From: Halomonas sp. LBP4
GTDB taxonomy: Bacteria; Pseudomonadota; Gammaproteobacteria; Pseudomonadales; Halomonadaceae
Reading direction: 5' to 3'
NCBI RefSeq assembly: GCF_003202205.1
Contig: NZ_PDOG01000004.1
Coordinates: 524,641 to 588,640, forward strand
DNA length: 64,000 bases
Under the pieces are notes generated by a model. The model saw only the letters and a list, made by a program, of their open reading frames with translations, had not been told where the DNA came from and made no database searches. Shown piece after piece: positions 43,453-53,599 of this stretch (position 1 is its first letter; each line of letters starts with the position of its first letter). The translations under genes and the position numbers were made by a program.

Positions 43453-43620
43453 CTAGCAGCCTGTCGGACTTAACGCTGATCTACTGCGAAACCCGGTCTT
43501 TCGGCCAATTTCATTCGATCTGATTCGTTAAATAGCTCGCTATTCGCCTCATCAGATCGATAAACTTGACTCGAAATCCGACTTTCTCGCGACGATCGGT
43601 CAAGTTCGACAGGCTGCTAG
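43453..43620. mobile_element. 168-bp MITE-like element with terminal inverted repeats
   Basis: Ends CTAGCAGCCTGTCGGACTT and (inverted) CTAGCAGCCTGTCGAACTT are 19-bp imperfect inverted repeats with one mismatch. The interior holds a second palindrome (GATCTGATTCG...CTCATCAGATCGA) and no gene. The CTAG at each end may be part of the repeat or a target duplication. The ends resemble those of IS1182-like elements, which could mobilise it. It sits in the spacer upstream of glcB, between two divergent genes. Confidence 0.75.
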
Positions 43621-43755
43621 CTCGGCATGGCTTCCGAGGCTTTAGGGTTTACATATGGAATTATTTTCCACAAAATCCCGCACGCAGTCACCCAACCCGA
43701 CCCAGGCCGACCGGTGCGACCCAAGACCGGCTGCCAAAGCACGAGGAGATCCACC

Positions 43756-45930
43756 ATGACCGAACGCGTCACTCGCCACCGCCTGCAGGTGGCCACCGAG
43801 CTGGACCGTTTCATCAACGAGCAGGCGCTCCCGGGTACCGGCATCGACGCCGAGGCCTTCTGGTCCGGCGTCGACGCGCTATTTCACGATTTGACACCGA
43901 AGAACCGTGAACTGCTCGCCGAGCGCGACCGCCTGCAGGAGAAACTGGACGCCTGGCATCGCGAGCACCCCGGCCCGGTGCGCGACCTGGCGGCCTATCG
44001 CGCCTTCCTGAAGGAGATCGGCTACCTGGTCGAGGCACCGGCCAAGGTCGGCGTCACCACCACCAACGTCGATCGCGAGATCGCCGTCCAGGCCGGCCCC
44101 CAGCTGGTCGTGCCGGTGAGCAATGCCCGCTACGCGCTGAATGCCGCCAATGCCCGCTGGGGCAGCCTGTACGACGCCCTCTATGGCACCGACGCCATCT
44201 CCGAGGAGAACGGCGCCGAGAAGGGCGAGAGCTTCAACCCCAAGCGCGGCGAGAAGGTCATCGCCTACGCCCGTGGCGTGCTCGACCGTGCCGCGCCGCT
44301 GGCCACCGGCTCCCACCGCGATGCCGTCAAGTATGCCCTGCGTGATGGCCATCTGGTGGTAACCCTCGACGGTGGCCGCGAGACCGGCCTCAAGGATCCG
44401 GGCAAGCTGGTCGGCATCAACGGTGATGCGGCCAAGCCCGACGCCATCCTGCTGGTCAACCATGGCCTGCACCTGGAGATCCAGATCGACCCCAGTCACC
44501 CGATCGGCAAGACCGACCCGGCTGGCGTCAAGGACGTGGTCGTCGAGGCCGCGCTGACCACCATCATGGACTGCGAGGACTCCGTGGCCGCGGTGGACGC
44601 CGAGGACAAGGTCGGCGTCTACGCCAACTGGCTGGGGCTGATGAAGGGCGACCTGGAAGAGCAGGTCGAGAAGGGTGGCAAGACCATCACCCGCCGCCTG
44701 CATGGCGACCGTAGCTGGACCAACAGCGATGGCGAGACCGTCACCCTGCCGGGCCGCTCGCTGATGTTCGTGCGCAACGTCGGCCACCTGATGACCACTC
44801 CGGCGGTGCTCGACGCCGAGGGCAACGAACTGCCGGAAGGCATCCTCGATGGCGTGGTCACCGGCCTGATCGCCCTGCACGACCTGAAGAAGGGCGAGGG
44901 CGAGCCGCGCAACTCGCGCAGTGGCTCCATGTACATCGTCAAGCCGAAGATGCACGGCCCGAAGGAAGTCGCCTTCGCCAACGCGCTGTTCGGTCGCGTC
45001 GAGGACATCCTGGGCATGGCCCGCGATACCCTCAAGATGGGCATCATGGACGAGGAGCGGCGTACCACCGTCAACCTCAAGGCCTGTATCGCCGAGGCCG
45101 CCTCGCGCGTGGTGTTCATCAACACCGGCTTTCTCGACCGTACCGGCGACGAGATGCACACCGCCATGGAAGCCGGCCCGATGATCCGCAAGGGCGACAT
45201 GAAGAACGCCGCCTGGATCGGCGCCTACGAGCGCAACAACGTCCAGGTCGGCCTGGCTTGCGGCCTGCGCGGCCGCGCCCAGATCGGCAAGGGCATGTGG
45301 GCCATGCCGGACCTGATGGCGGCCATGCTGGAGCAGAAGATCGGCCATCCCAAGGCCGGTGCCAACACCGCCTGGGTGCCGTCGCCCACCGCCGCCACCC
45401 TGCACGCCCTGCACTACCACCAGGTGAACGTCACCGCCATCCAGCGCGAGCTCGAGGGCCAGGGGGAACCCGATCTCCTCGATGATCTGCTCAGCGTGCC
45501 GGTGGCGGAGGCGCCCGATTGGTCCGACGAGGAGATCCAGCAGGAGCTCGACAACAACTGCCAGGGCATCCTTGGCTACGTGGTGCGCTGGGTCGAGCAC
45601 GGCGTGGGCTGCTCCAAGGTGCCGGATATCCACAACGTCGGCCTGATGGAGGACCGTGCCACCCTGCGCATCTCCAGCCAGCACATCGCCAACTGGCTGC
45701 ACCACGGCGTGGTCGACGCCGAGCGCGTCCAGGCGACGCTGGAGCGCATGGCCAAGGTGGTCGACGCGCAGAACGCCGGTGACCCGGCCTACACGCCGAT
45801 GAGTGCCGACTTCGCTGCCTCCACCGCCTTCCAGGCCGCCAGCGACCTGATCTTCAAGGGGCGTGTGCAGCCCGCCGGCTATACCGAGCCGCTGCTGCAC
45901 CACTGGCGTGCCGTGCACAAGGCCAGGTAA
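43756..45930 (+). CDS. glcB: Malate synthase G
   Basis: The 724-residue enzyme matches MSG length. It condenses glyoxylate with acetyl-CoA to malate. Seen: [25 protein letters not shown] (about 265-290, catalytic Asp/Glu region), [20 protein letters not shown] (about 405-425), [37 protein letters not shown] (about 430-470). GAGGAG precedes the chosen ATG. A longer upstream frame crosses the MITE border and is rejected. A hairpin terminator, itself interrupted by a short insertion, follows. Confidence 0.96.
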   Translation: MTERVTRHRLQVATELDRFINEQALPGTGIDAEAFWSGVDALFHDLTPKNRELLAERDRLQEKLDAWHREHPGPVRDLAAYRAFLKEIGYLVEAPAKVGVTTTNVDREIAVQAGPQLVVPVSNARYALNAANARWGSLYDALYGTDAISEENGAEKGESFNPKRGEKVIAYARGVLDRAAPLATGSHRDAVKYALRDGHLVVTLDGGRETGLKDPGKLVGINGDAAKPDAILLVNHGLHLEIQIDPSHPIGKTDPAGVKDVVVEAALTTIMDCEDSVAAVDAEDKVGVYANWLGLMKGDLEEQVEKGGKTITRRLHGDRSWTNSDGETVTLPGRSLMFVRNVGHLMTTPAVLDAEGNELPEGILDGVVTGLIALHDLKKGEGEPRNSRSGSMYIVKPKMHGPKEVAFANALFGRVEDILGMARDTLKMGIMDEERRTTVNLKACIAEAASRVVFINTGFLDRTGDEMHTAMEAGPMIRKGDMKNAAWIGAYERNNVQVGLACGLRGRAQIGKGMWAMPDLMAAMLEQKIGHPKAGANTAWVPSPTAATLHALHYHQVNVTAIQRELEGQGEPDLLDDLLSVPVAEAPDWSDEEIQQELDNNCQGILGYVVRWVEHGVGCSKVPDIHNVGLMEDRATLRISSQHIANWLHHGVVDAERVQATLERMAKVVDAQNAGDPAYTPMSADFAASTAFQAASDLIFKGRVQPAGYTEPLLHHWRAVHKAR

Positions 45931-45956
45931 GCTCCGCTGCGGGCTGCGGCCATGAA

Positions 45957-46048
45957 AAACGCCCCTGCCGGGAAGTGAACTGCACCCCGAAGGTTGGATT
46001 GTGTGTCCAACTTTCGGGGGTCAGTTCAAAGACCGGTGGGGGCGTTCT
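45957..46048 (+). terminator. glcB terminator, loop enlarged by an insertion
   Basis: The outer stem AACGCCCC..CCGG and CCGG.GGGGGCGTT is followed by TTCTTG. Without the central 53 bp plus one AAG copy, it would be an ordinary short hairpin (CCGGGAAGACCGG core). It also lies at the 3' end of the convergent sugar-transport operon, so it may serve both. Confidence 0.7.
45976..46028. mobile_element. 53-bp IS3-type double-ended remnant with AAG target duplication
   Basis: TGAACTGCACCCCGAAGGTT at the left and its near-perfect inverse AACTTTCGGGGGTCAGTTCA at the right are typical IS3-family terminal repeats (TGAACTG..CCCCGAAAGTTGGA). They are separated by only about 13 bp, so no transposase fits. 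Both sides are flanked by AAG, a 3-bp duplication as expected for IS3 elements. Confidence 0.75.
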
Positions 46049-46069
46049 TGTTGGTGGTGAGGCGGTGTT

Positions 46070-47005
46070 TCACTGCTCTGGCAAGGCGTCATTCCAGCCA
46101 CTGAAGTGCTCGGCGTTTTCCCGGGTGACCAGGCGGGTAGGGAGGCGGATCACCTGGTGTTCCTGCCGTCCGGCCTTGGCCAAGCGCTGCAGGCTCTCGC
46201 GAATGGCCGTCCGGGCCATGCTGCGAGGGAACTGCGCAGCGGTGGCCGCCAGTAGGGGCGGGGTTTCCTGCAAGGCCGCCACGCCTTCGGGGGAACCGTC
46301 GACCGAGACGATGAACAGGTTCGTCCGCCCGGCCAGGTGAGCGGCATTGACCGCGCCCATGGCCGACGGGTCATTGATGGCAAAGACGGCGTCGAGATCC
46401 GGATAGGCATTGACGAGATAGGTCATGGCTTCCAATCCACCGCTGTAGGTGCCGCCACCGTTGTAATCGTCGCTGAGTAGCTGGATCCGGTCATGGTTGT
46501 CCAGGACCCCACGACAGCCGGCCACCCGGTCGGTCACCGATGACACCGGTGCCCCGTTGATGATCGCCACGCGGCCGGCGTACCCCAGTCGCTCGGCCAT
46601 GTAGTCACAAGCGATTTCCCCCGCCTGGACGTTATCGGTGGTCACGGTCACATCCGCCCCGCGGGCATTGATATCGACCGCCGCCACGATGATACCGGCC
46701 TGCTGGGCACGGCGGACGGCCGGGGCGATGGCCTCGCTATCCGCGGCGGCCAGGATGATGATGTCCGTTCGCGCGTCCACGAAGTCGTCGATCTGGCTCA
46801 CCTGGCGGTCGAGGTCATAGGCACTGGAGCGTACCAGCAGCGTTACCTCCCCGGGATGGGCCGACCGGGCCGAAGTGCCGACGGCATCCGCCAGGATGGC
46901 AAAGAACGGGTTGCCGAGGTCCGCCACGCTGACACCGATTTTCAGCGGCTCGGCGTGGAGCTGGGCGGTGTACACCGACAACAGGACGAGAAGAAGCTTG
47001 CGCAT
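46070..47005 (-). CDS. RbsB/TorT-like periplasmic binding protein (second receptor of the operon)
   Basis: The 311-residue protein has a signal peptide (MRKLLLVLLSVYTAQLHA) and the type I periplasmic-binding fold: IGVSVADLGNPFFAILADAV, VDARTDIIILAAADSEAIAPAV, INARGADVTVTTDNVQAGE and IFAINDPSAMGAV. It is the last gene of the operon and differs clearly from the 339-residue receptor encoded upstream. It could be a second transport receptor, or a TorT-like sensor partner of the operon's TorS-like kinase. The latter is an inference. Confidence 0.8.
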   Translation of the reverse strand: MRKLLLVLLSVYTAQLHAEPLKIGVSVADLGNPFFAILADAVGTSARSAHPGEVTLLVRSSAYDLDRQVSQIDDFVDARTDIIILAAADSEAIAPAVRRAQQAGIIVAAVDINARGADVTVTTDNVQAGEIACDYMAERLGYAGRVAIINGAPVSSVTDRVAGCRGVLDNHDRIQLLSDDYNGGGTYSGGLEAMTYLVNAYPDLDAVFAINDPSAMGAVNAAHLAGRTNLFIVSVDGSPEGVAALQETPPLLAATAAQFPRSMARTAIRESLQRLAKAGRQEHQVIRLPTRLVTRENAEHFSGWNDALPEQ

Positions 47006-47062
47006 GCTGGTTTCCTGATCGGGAAGCCGAGTCACAGCGGTGTTCACTGTAGCGCCAGGCGC

Positions 47063-47842
47063 TCACGCGACGATAGGATTTGCCTCCATGGCGCCGGTCA
47101 TGATGGCGACGGCATCGGACATGGTATGCGTGTCCGGCCGGATCACCGCGATGCGACGCCCCAGGCGGTGCACGTGAATGCGGTCGGCGACCTCGAAGAC
47201 ATGCGGCATATTATGGCTGATCAGGACGATAGGCATGCCCTTGTCGCGCAATTGCCGGATCAGGTTCAGCACCCGCCGCGACTCCTTGACGCCCAGTGCC
47301 GCCGTTGGCTCGTCCAGAATCACCACCTGGCTGCCGAAGGCCGCCGAACGGGCTACCGACACCCCTTGGCGCTGCCCTCCGGAGAGCGTCTCCACGGCCT
47401 GGTTGATGTTCTGAATGGTCAGCAGGCCCAGATCCGACAGCTTCTCCCGTGCCTGGCGCTGCATGGCCGCCTTGTCGAGCATGCGAAAGACGGACCCCAG
47501 GATGCCTGGCTTGCGCAGTTCCCGGCCCAGGAAGAGGTTGTCGGCGATGCCCAGCGCCGGCGCCACGGCCAACGTCTGGTAGACCGTCTCGATTCCCGCT
47601 GCCCGGGCTTCCATCGGGTTGTGGAACCGCACGGGCTTGCCGTGCATGCGGATCTCCCCGGCATCGGGCACCACCGCACCGGACAGGGCCTTGATCAGCG
47701 ACGACTTGCCCGCGCCATTGTCGCCGATCACCGCCAGTACCTCGCCGGGATAGAGGTCGAAGTCCGCCCGGTCGAGTGCGGTCACTCGGCCATAACGCTT
47801 GACCAGCCCGGTTGCCTGCAGAATAGGGGATGGTGCACTCAT
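47063..47842 (-). CDS. Sugar ABC transporter ATP-binding protein (FrcA-like, single NBD)
   Basis: The 259-residue ATPase has Walker A GDNGAGKSS (about 40), signature LSGGQRQGVSVARSA (about 140), Walker B VVILDEPTAAL (about 160) and the H-loop SHNMPHV (about 195). With one nucleotide domain it resembles FrcA rather than the double-domain RbsA/XylG. It overlaps the permease gene by 4 bp. It powers import by the adjacent permease. Confidence 0.92.
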   Translation of the reverse strand: MSAPSPILQATGLVKRYGRVTALDRADFDLYPGEVLAVIGDNGAGKSSLIKALSGAVVPDAGEIRMHGKPVRFHNPMEARAAGIETVYQTLAVAPALGIADNLFLGRELRKPGILGSVFRMLDKAAMQRQAREKLSDLGLLTIQNINQAVETLSGGQRQGVSVARSAAFGSQVVILDEPTAALGVKESRRVLNLIRQLRDKGMPIVLISHNMPHVFEVADRIHVHRLGRRIAVIRPDTHTMSDAVAIMTGAMEANPIVA

Positions 47843-48924
47843 GCCGATACCCTCCGAATCCACTGGTCGGTGGTCACTGCCACGATGATGAGCATGCCGA
47901 CGGTGAACTCCTGCCACAGCACGTCGACCCCGGCCAGTGCCAGCCCGTTGCGGAATACCCCGACGATCAGGGCGCCGATCAGCGTACCGAAGATCGACCC
48001 TCGCCCGCCGAACAGGGACGTGCCGCCGATCACCACGGCGGTGATGCTGTCCAGGTTGGCGGTATAGCCTGCCTGTGGACTCACCGATCCGGTGCGCCCG
48101 ATCAGCAGCCAGGCGCCGATTGCGCAGATGATGCCGGCAACGATGTAGACCGACAGCAAGACCCGGCGCGTGCGGATGCCGGCCAGTTCGGCGGCGTCCT
48201 TGTCATCGCCGGTGGCATAGACATGACGGCCCCAGGCGGTCCAGTTCAGCGCATACCAGACGGCGCAGAACAGTACGATCATGAGGATCGAGCCGTAGGT
48301 GAAGCGAGCCCCGAACAGCTCGAAGGCGGTGCCTCCCCATTGCAGTAACGGTGCCGTTGCCTCGATGTCCTGGGAGCGAATGGCTTCACTCTTCGAATAC
48401 CACAGGTTCAACGCAAAGAAGATATTCCAGGTACCCAGGGTGGCGATGAAGGGTGGCAGCTTCAGCCGCGTCACCAAGGTACCGTTGAGCAGCCCACAAA
48501 CGGCGCCCGTCAGCAGGCCGATGGCCAGTGCCAGAGACGGCGGCAGGCCGAAGTCGATGGCCATGCGCCCCATGACCACCGATGAGAGCACCATGATGGC
48601 GCCGACAGAGAGGTCGATGCCCATGGTCAGAATGATCAGCGTCTGCGCGATGCCCAGGGTGCCGATGATGGTGACCTGTTGCAGCACCAGTGAAAGGTTG
48701 AACGGAGCCAGGAAGCGTTCGCCCACCAGCAACATGAAGGCCAGCACGGATACGACCAGCACCAGCGCCGGTGCCGCCGTCGGGTTGGCATGGAAGAAGC
48801 GATGTATGCGCCGGCCCAGGGAGAGTGTCTCTTCCTCGAACCGGGCCACCTGACCGGCCGAGGTTTCCGCGATCTGTTCATGCGCGTCAGCGGTACGAGG
48901 GCCTGATTGCTTGGGGTGTGTCAT
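47839..48924 (-). CDS. Sugar ABC transporter permease (FrcC/RbsC-like)
   Basis: The 361-residue protein has a cytosolic N-tail (about 1-50) and about ten hydrophobic helices. Family segments include QTLIILTMGIDLSVGAIMVLSSV (about 95), GLLTGAVCGLLNGTLVTRLKLPPFIATLGT (about 140) and TAVVIGGTSLFGGRGSIFGTLIGAL (about 300). It forms the homodimeric membrane channel of a monosaccharide importer. Upstream is the binding protein, downstream the ATPase. Confidence 0.93.
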   Translation of the reverse strand: MTHPKQSGPRTADAHEQIAETSAGQVARFEEETLSLGRRIHRFFHANPTAAPALVLVVSVLAFMLLVGERFLAPFNLSLVLQQVTIIGTLGIAQTLIILTMGIDLSVGAIMVLSSVVMGRMAIDFGLPPSLALAIGLLTGAVCGLLNGTLVTRLKLPPFIATLGTWNIFFALNLWYSKSEAIRSQDIEATAPLLQWGGTAFELFGARFTYGSILMIVLFCAVWYALNWTAWGRHVYATGDDKDAAELAGIRTRRVLLSVYIVAGIICAIGAWLLIGRTGSVSPQAGYTANLDSITAVVIGGTSLFGGRGSIFGTLIGALIVGVFRNGLALAGVDVLWQEFTVGMLIIVAVTTDQWIRRVSA

Positions 48925-48982
48925 AACTCACCTGTTTGTGGGTCGGGCGCCCCTGCCCGGGGCGCCGACAGACAGTGGCTGC

Positions 48983-50002
48983 TTAGCCCCAACACTGTTC
49001 CAGGCCTTCGCTGGAGGAGAGCGAGGGTAGCGACTCCACCGGCGCATCGGTGATCAGCTCCACGCCGGTGTCCACGAAATCGAGCCCCTGCGACATGCGT
49101 GGCATTTCCCCGCTATTGGCATACTCGACGATCGCCTCGACCCCCATGGATGCCATCCGCAGGGGAAACTGCATGGAGGTGGCGCCGATGACGCCGTCCT
49201 CGACGTTGCGCACGCCAGGGCACCCTCCGTCGACCGAGACGATGGTGACCGCGTCTTCGCGGCCCGCCGCTTTGAGGGCCTCGTAGGCACCGGCGGCGGC
49301 CGGCTCATTGATGGTGTACACCAGGTTCACGCCGGGATCCTTCTGCAACAGGTTCTCCATGGCCCGCCGGCCGCCTTCCTCGGAGCCCTGGGTCACGTCG
49401 TTGCCGACGATACGCGGGTCGTCTTCGTCGCCGATATCGTTGGGATCGCCCAGCTCGATGCCGAAGCCCTGCAGGAAGCCCTGGTTCCGGGCGACGTCGA
49501 CGGTGATCTCGCTGGCGCTCAGGTCCAGCAGGGCGATCCTGGCGCTGTCGGCGTCCTCGCCCATCCGCGCCCGCGCCCACTGGCCGATCAGTTCGCCGGC
49601 CTTGAAGTTGTCGGTGGCCAGGGTGGCATCGGCGGCACTGGCCGGACTCAAGGGGGTATCCAGGGCGATGACCAGGACACCGGCCTCGCGGGCTCGCTCG
49701 ATGGTGGGAACGATCGCCACCGGATCGTTGGGGGTAATCAGGATGCCCCTGGCCCCGGAGGACACCAGGTTTTCGATGGCCTGCACCTGGGAGTCGTTAT
49801 CGCCGTCGAAGCGGCCGGCAAAGGTGCGCAGTTCAGCACCCAACTTCTCGGCTTGCACCTGGGCGCCTTCCCGCATTTTCACGAAGAAGGGATTGGTGTT
49901 GGTCTTGGTGATGAGACCCACCAACACATCGTCGGCTACCGCCAACGGGGTGATAAGCGTTGCCGTCAAGCCGAGTGCCAGAGCGGAGAGGGATTTCTTC
50001 AT
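48983..50002 (-). CDS. Sugar-binding periplasmic protein (FrcB-like)
   Basis: The 339-residue protein has a signal peptide ([23 protein letters not shown]) and begins its mature part with [21 protein letters not shown], closely resembling fructose/ribose receptors of the FrcB group. [42 protein letters not shown] and the ligand-contacting [13 protein letters not shown] are also present. Fructose or another monosaccharide is likely but unproven. Confidence 0.88.
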   Translation of the reverse strand: MKKSLSALALGLTATLITPLAVADDVLVGLITKTNTNPFFVKMREGAQVQAEKLGAELRTFAGRFDGDNDSQVQAIENLVSSGARGILITPNDPVAIVPTIERAREAGVLVIALDTPLSPASAADATLATDNFKAGELIGQWARARMGEDADSARIALLDLSASEITVDVARNQGFLQGFGIELGDPNDIGDEDDPRIVGNDVTQGSEEGGRRAMENLLQKDPGVNLVYTINEPAAAGAYEALKAAGREDAVTIVSVDGGCPGVRNVEDGVIGATSMQFPLRMASMGVEAIVEYANSGEMPRMSQGLDFVDTGVELITDAPVESLPSLSSSEGLEQCWG

Positions 50003-50125
50003 GGTGTGCTCCTGAATGTTGTTGTTGTACCAGTGACACGAGACACCCTGGCACCGCCGTGCTAATGAACGATTTCATCATCGCGGGTCGGCTTGAAACA
50101 TTTGTAATATTTGCTGCGGGCGACC

Positions 50126-52651
50126 TTAGCGGTCGGTGGAAGGGCCGGCAAAGAACGCTTGCCACTGCTCGGGGCGGATCGGCTTCTGCAGGAAGGCGTC
50201 CCCCATCGACAGGCCATACTCACGCTCCAGCGCCTCGCGCGGCATGCCCGATGCCAGCACCACCGGGATCGCGGGCCAGCGGTGACGCACCTGCTCGCGC
50301 AGGTCGACGCCGCTGAGGGGGCCGTTGAGATTGACATCGGTGATGACCAGGCCGGTTGCCTGGGCGTTGTGCTGCAACCAGTCAAGCGCCTGCTGCGCAT
50401 GGCGGAAGGCCTCGACGGGCCGCTGGTAGGTGGCGATGAGTTCAACCGTCACCCGCCTGACCTCGGTGTCGTCCTCCACCACCACCACGGTCTTGCCGTT
50501 CGGTACCGCCAAGGGCAGGACGGGCGGGGTGGCACGTTCGGGGCGCTCCGTGGCGGTACTGGTCGGCCAGCGCAAGCGTACCGTCGTGCCCTGGCCGGGT
50601 TCGGATTCCATGCTGAACTCGCCCCCGCTCTGGGTGACGAAACCGTAGACGGAGCTCAACCCCAGCCCGCTGCCCTGGCCCATGGGCTTGGTGGTGAAGA
50701 AGGGTTCCAGGACCCGGGCTTTCAGTTCGGCCGGTATCCCCTGGCCGGTATCGCTTACGGTGATCGTCACTGCGGGTGCCGTCCCCGCGCTTTGGCCGGT
50801 GGTGATGGTCAACTGGCCGCCCTCCGGCATGGCCGCGCTGCTGTTCAATGCCAGGTTCAGCACGGCGTTTTCCAGTTGCGACGGGTCGATGTACAGCCTC
50901 GCGCCCGGCGCTTGCCGCCGGATCAGCAACCGGGTGTGCGCCGATACGCTGTATTCCAGCAGTTCCTCGAGCCCGCCGATCAGGGCATCGATCTCGACCA
51001 ATTCCGGCTGCAAGTGCTGCTTGCGGCTGAACGCCAGCAAGCGCTGTACCAGTTGCGTGCCGCGCTCGCTGACATCCCGGGCGCGCTCGGTGTACTTGCG
51101 CGCCTTGTCGGACAGGCTCGCCTGCTGTTCGAGCAGTTGTAGGTTGCCGAGAATGGCGGCCAGCAGGTTGTTGAAATCGTGCGCCACACCGCCGGTCAGT
51201 TGGCCCAGTACCTCCATCTTCTGGGCCTGTTGCAGTTGCTGCTCGACCGTGCGGCGGTCGGTGAGATCGCTGTAGAGCGTCACGAAACCGCCGCCAGGCA
51301 TGGGTTGGCTGCGAAACTCGATCACGCGGCCATCGTCGTAATGGCGCTCGAAGCTCTGGTAGACCTGGTGGCGACGCACGTTGATCGCGCTCATGTCGAC
51401 CGAGTGATTGGCCAGCGTCAGGTTACGGTGAGGATGGCGGGCCATCTGGCGCTGCACCTCGGCCAGGGGCATGCCGGGCTCGATCGTCCCCGGAGCCAGG
51501 CCGAACATGTCCAGGTAGCGGCGATTCCAGGCGATCAGCCGATCGTCGGCGGAGAATACGCTGAGACCGTCCTGGATTTCGTTGAAGACCGTTTCCAGCA
51601 GGTGTTTCTGAGCTCTCAGGTCATGCCCGGCCTGTTCGATGCGCCCGGCGTGATCGCGGAACACCTCGTAGGCCCTGGCCAGCGTCCCGATCTCATCGTG
51701 ACGGGTCACGGCGATGTGCTTGGGTGCTTCGCCGCCCTGCGCCAGTTGCATCATGTCCTGGGTGACGATCCCCAGGTCACGTACCGTCTTCAGGTTGCTC
51801 ATGTAGTGCAGGATCACCCCCACGATCAGCAGGCCGGTCATCAGCATCATGCCGAACAGCACGCGATTCACCTGTGCATGGACGGTCTGCTGCTGGGCCA
51901 CCACCTGGCGTTGCAAGTCGCCGGCAAAGCCGTTGACCTCCCGGGTCAGGCGCTCGGATTTGGCGCGCAGGCTGGCCAGCAGGAAGGCCTTCTGCTGACC
52001 GACTTGCGTCAGTTGGGCAGCGCTGCTCCCTGCCAGTTGTCGTAGCTGCCGGTAGGCCGGCGCGTGCGGCATCGACGGGGGTGGGGGCGCCGTCAGTGTG
52101 GTCCATTGCTCGACCCACTGGTCGGGGTCGCTGAGGCCCTGGTATAGCGCCTGCAGTATCTGCCAGTCAGTAACGGTGCGAGCGTCTTCCGTCTCTGCGA
52201 TCCGACGGACGATCTGGTTGACTTCGAACTGGGCGGTCAGCAGGTCCTCGCGAATGAAGAGCTCGGTTTCCACCAGATCTGTCAGGCGGTCGATGTCGGT
52301 TCGCAACGCCTGAAGCAGGGATTGCAGCGTCAAGCGAAAGGGGCGGTCGCGGATGGAGGCGGCCACCACTACCAGCGACTGGAAGCGCTGCGTTAGCCGG
52401 TCGCGCTCGGTCTGCAAGAGAAAGGGCTTGGCGGCCGAGGCAACGTAAGGGGCCAGGGCGGCCACTTGCGCCACTTCTTCGGACAGGGTCAGGGCGGTCC
52501 GAATCTCCGGCAGCGTGCGCGCCTCGAACTCGCTGACGGCATTGCGGGTCTGGGTCAGGCCAAACCAGGCAACCAGTACCAGGCCGATCGCCAACAGCGT
52601 GGCCAGGACCAGCGCCACCAGGGCACGTCGCTGCAGGGTCCAGCGTCTCAT
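50126..52651 (-). CDS. TorS-like hybrid sensor histidine kinase
   Basis: The 841-residue protein has TM1 (about residues 10-32), a helical periplasmic sensor (about 33-265) and TM2 (about 266-288). HAMP (about 290-340) and a PAS domain (about 350-460) follow. The HisKA domain carries phosphoacceptor His in GGVAHDFNNLLA (about 497), the HATPase domain has N-box LALNSSA and GQGIPA / GSGLGLSSVYGF, and the C-terminal receiver has Asp in VITDVNLNG. It would sense a periplasmic ligand-receptor complex and phosphorylate the adjacent response regulator. It is followed immediately by the sugar transporter genes. Confidence 0.9.
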   Translation of the reverse strand: MRRWTLQRRALVALVLATLLAIGLVLVAWFGLTQTRNAVSEFEARTLPEIRTALTLSEEVAQVAALAPYVASAAKPFLLQTERDRLTQRFQSLVVVAASIRDRPFRLTLQSLLQALRTDIDRLTDLVETELFIREDLLTAQFEVNQIVRRIAETEDARTVTDWQILQALYQGLSDPDQWVEQWTTLTAPPPPSMPHAPAYRQLRQLAGSSAAQLTQVGQQKAFLLASLRAKSERLTREVNGFAGDLQRQVVAQQQTVHAQVNRVLFGMMLMTGLLIVGVILHYMSNLKTVRDLGIVTQDMMQLAQGGEAPKHIAVTRHDEIGTLARAYEVFRDHAGRIEQAGHDLRAQKHLLETVFNEIQDGLSVFSADDRLIAWNRRYLDMFGLAPGTIEPGMPLAEVQRQMARHPHRNLTLANHSVDMSAINVRRHQVYQSFERHYDDGRVIEFRSQPMPGGGFVTLYSDLTDRRTVEQQLQQAQKMEVLGQLTGGVAHDFNNLLAAILGNLQLLEQQASLSDKARKYTERARDVSERGTQLVQRLLAFSRKQHLQPELVEIDALIGGLEELLEYSVSAHTRLLIRRQAPGARLYIDPSQLENAVLNLALNSSAAMPEGGQLTITTGQSAGTAPAVTITVSDTGQGIPAELKARVLEPFFTTKPMGQGSGLGLSSVYGFVTQSGGEFSMESEPGQGTTVRLRWPTSTATERPERATPPVLPLAVPNGKTVVVVEDDTEVRRVTVELIATYQRPVEAFRHAQQALDWLQHNAQATGLVITDVNLNGPLSGVDLREQVRHRWPAIPVVLASGMPREALEREYGLSMGDAFLQKPIRPEQWQAFFAGPSTDR

Positions 52652-52657
52652 CTCATC

Positions 52658-53410
52658 TCAGCGCTTGCGCACCTGGGCTTGAAACACGTAGCCCAGGCCG
52701 CGTTCGGTCAGAATGTAACGGGGGTGCTTGGGGTTGGCTTCGAGCTTGCGGCGCAGCCGCAGGATCAGCACATCGATGCTGCGGTCGAAGGAGTCGCAGT
52801 CGGTACCGCGGGTCCGCTCCAGCAGGCTGTCGCGGCTCAGTACCTGGTTGGCCGACGAGACCAGGCTTTCCAACAGGTTGAACTCGCCGAAGGTGAGGTT
52901 GACCGGCTGGTTGGCCGGGTTGTAGAGCATGCGCCGGGTCAAATCGAGTCGCCAGTCGTCGAACCAGAGGCAGGCATGGTCCTGATCATCGACGCTCTGC
53001 AGGGGCACGCTGAGTTGCTTGGAGCGGCGCAGCAGGGCATGCACCCGCGCCATCAGCTCACGCAGATTGAAAGGTTTCATCAGGAAATCGTCTGCCGCGA
53101 CCTCCAGGCCCAGGATGCGGTCGGTTTCATCGCCCTTGCCGGTCAGCATCATGATCGGTACCGCGCTGGTGGCCCGTATATCGCGAGCCACCTGCAAGCC
53201 ATTCTCTCCGGCCAGTTTCAGGTCGAGCACGATCAGGTCCACCGGGTCCCGGGCGATCAGTTCGTGCAGCGCCTGGCCACTTCGCAGGGCACTGACCCGG
53301 TAGCCTTCGTCCTGCAGCGCATCCTGCAGGACATCCAGCATGTCGGGTTCATCGTCCACCACGGCAAGGTGGTATCTGGTCTGGTGGGTCACGGGGATTG
53401 GATTCGTCAT
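52658..53410 (-). CDS. OmpR/TorR-type response regulator
   Basis: The 250-residue protein has a receiver (about 10-125: acidic DDEPDM, phospho-Asp in LIVLDLKL, Lys in LTGKGDE) and a winged-helix DNA-binding domain (about 150-245: LTFGEFNLLESLVSSANQVLSRDSLLERTRG, DRSIDVLILRLRRKLE). I start at MTNPIPV, preceded by GGGAGAGA; longer frames exist without a ribosome site. It lies 6 bp before the kinase and probably activates the sugar-uptake operon. Confidence 0.92.
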   Translation of the reverse strand: MTNPIPVTHQTRYHLAVVDDEPDMLDVLQDALQDEGYRVSALRSGQALHELIARDPVDLIVLDLKLAGENGLQVARDIRATSAVPIMMLTGKGDETDRILGLEVAADDFLMKPFNLRELMARVHALLRRSKQLSVPLQSVDDQDHACLWFDDWRLDLTRRMLYNPANQPVNLTFGEFNLLESLVSSANQVLSRDSLLERTRGTDCDSFDRSIDVLILRLRRKLEANPKHPRYILTERGLGYVFQAQVRKR

Positions 53411-53599
53411 TGTCTCTCCCGCCATGGCAGAGGCGTACCCGCCCCATTTCGAAGAAAGCCCTCGCATCGACATATTAATGTAAAACTTCAATCATTTCGG
53501 AGTGCTCGACTATAGAAGGAGCCGAGTGACTGTGTGCACGCCATGCCTTGCGCTATCTTGGGGTGCAGTGTCCATCGTCTCGTGCCGCAGGAGAACCCC

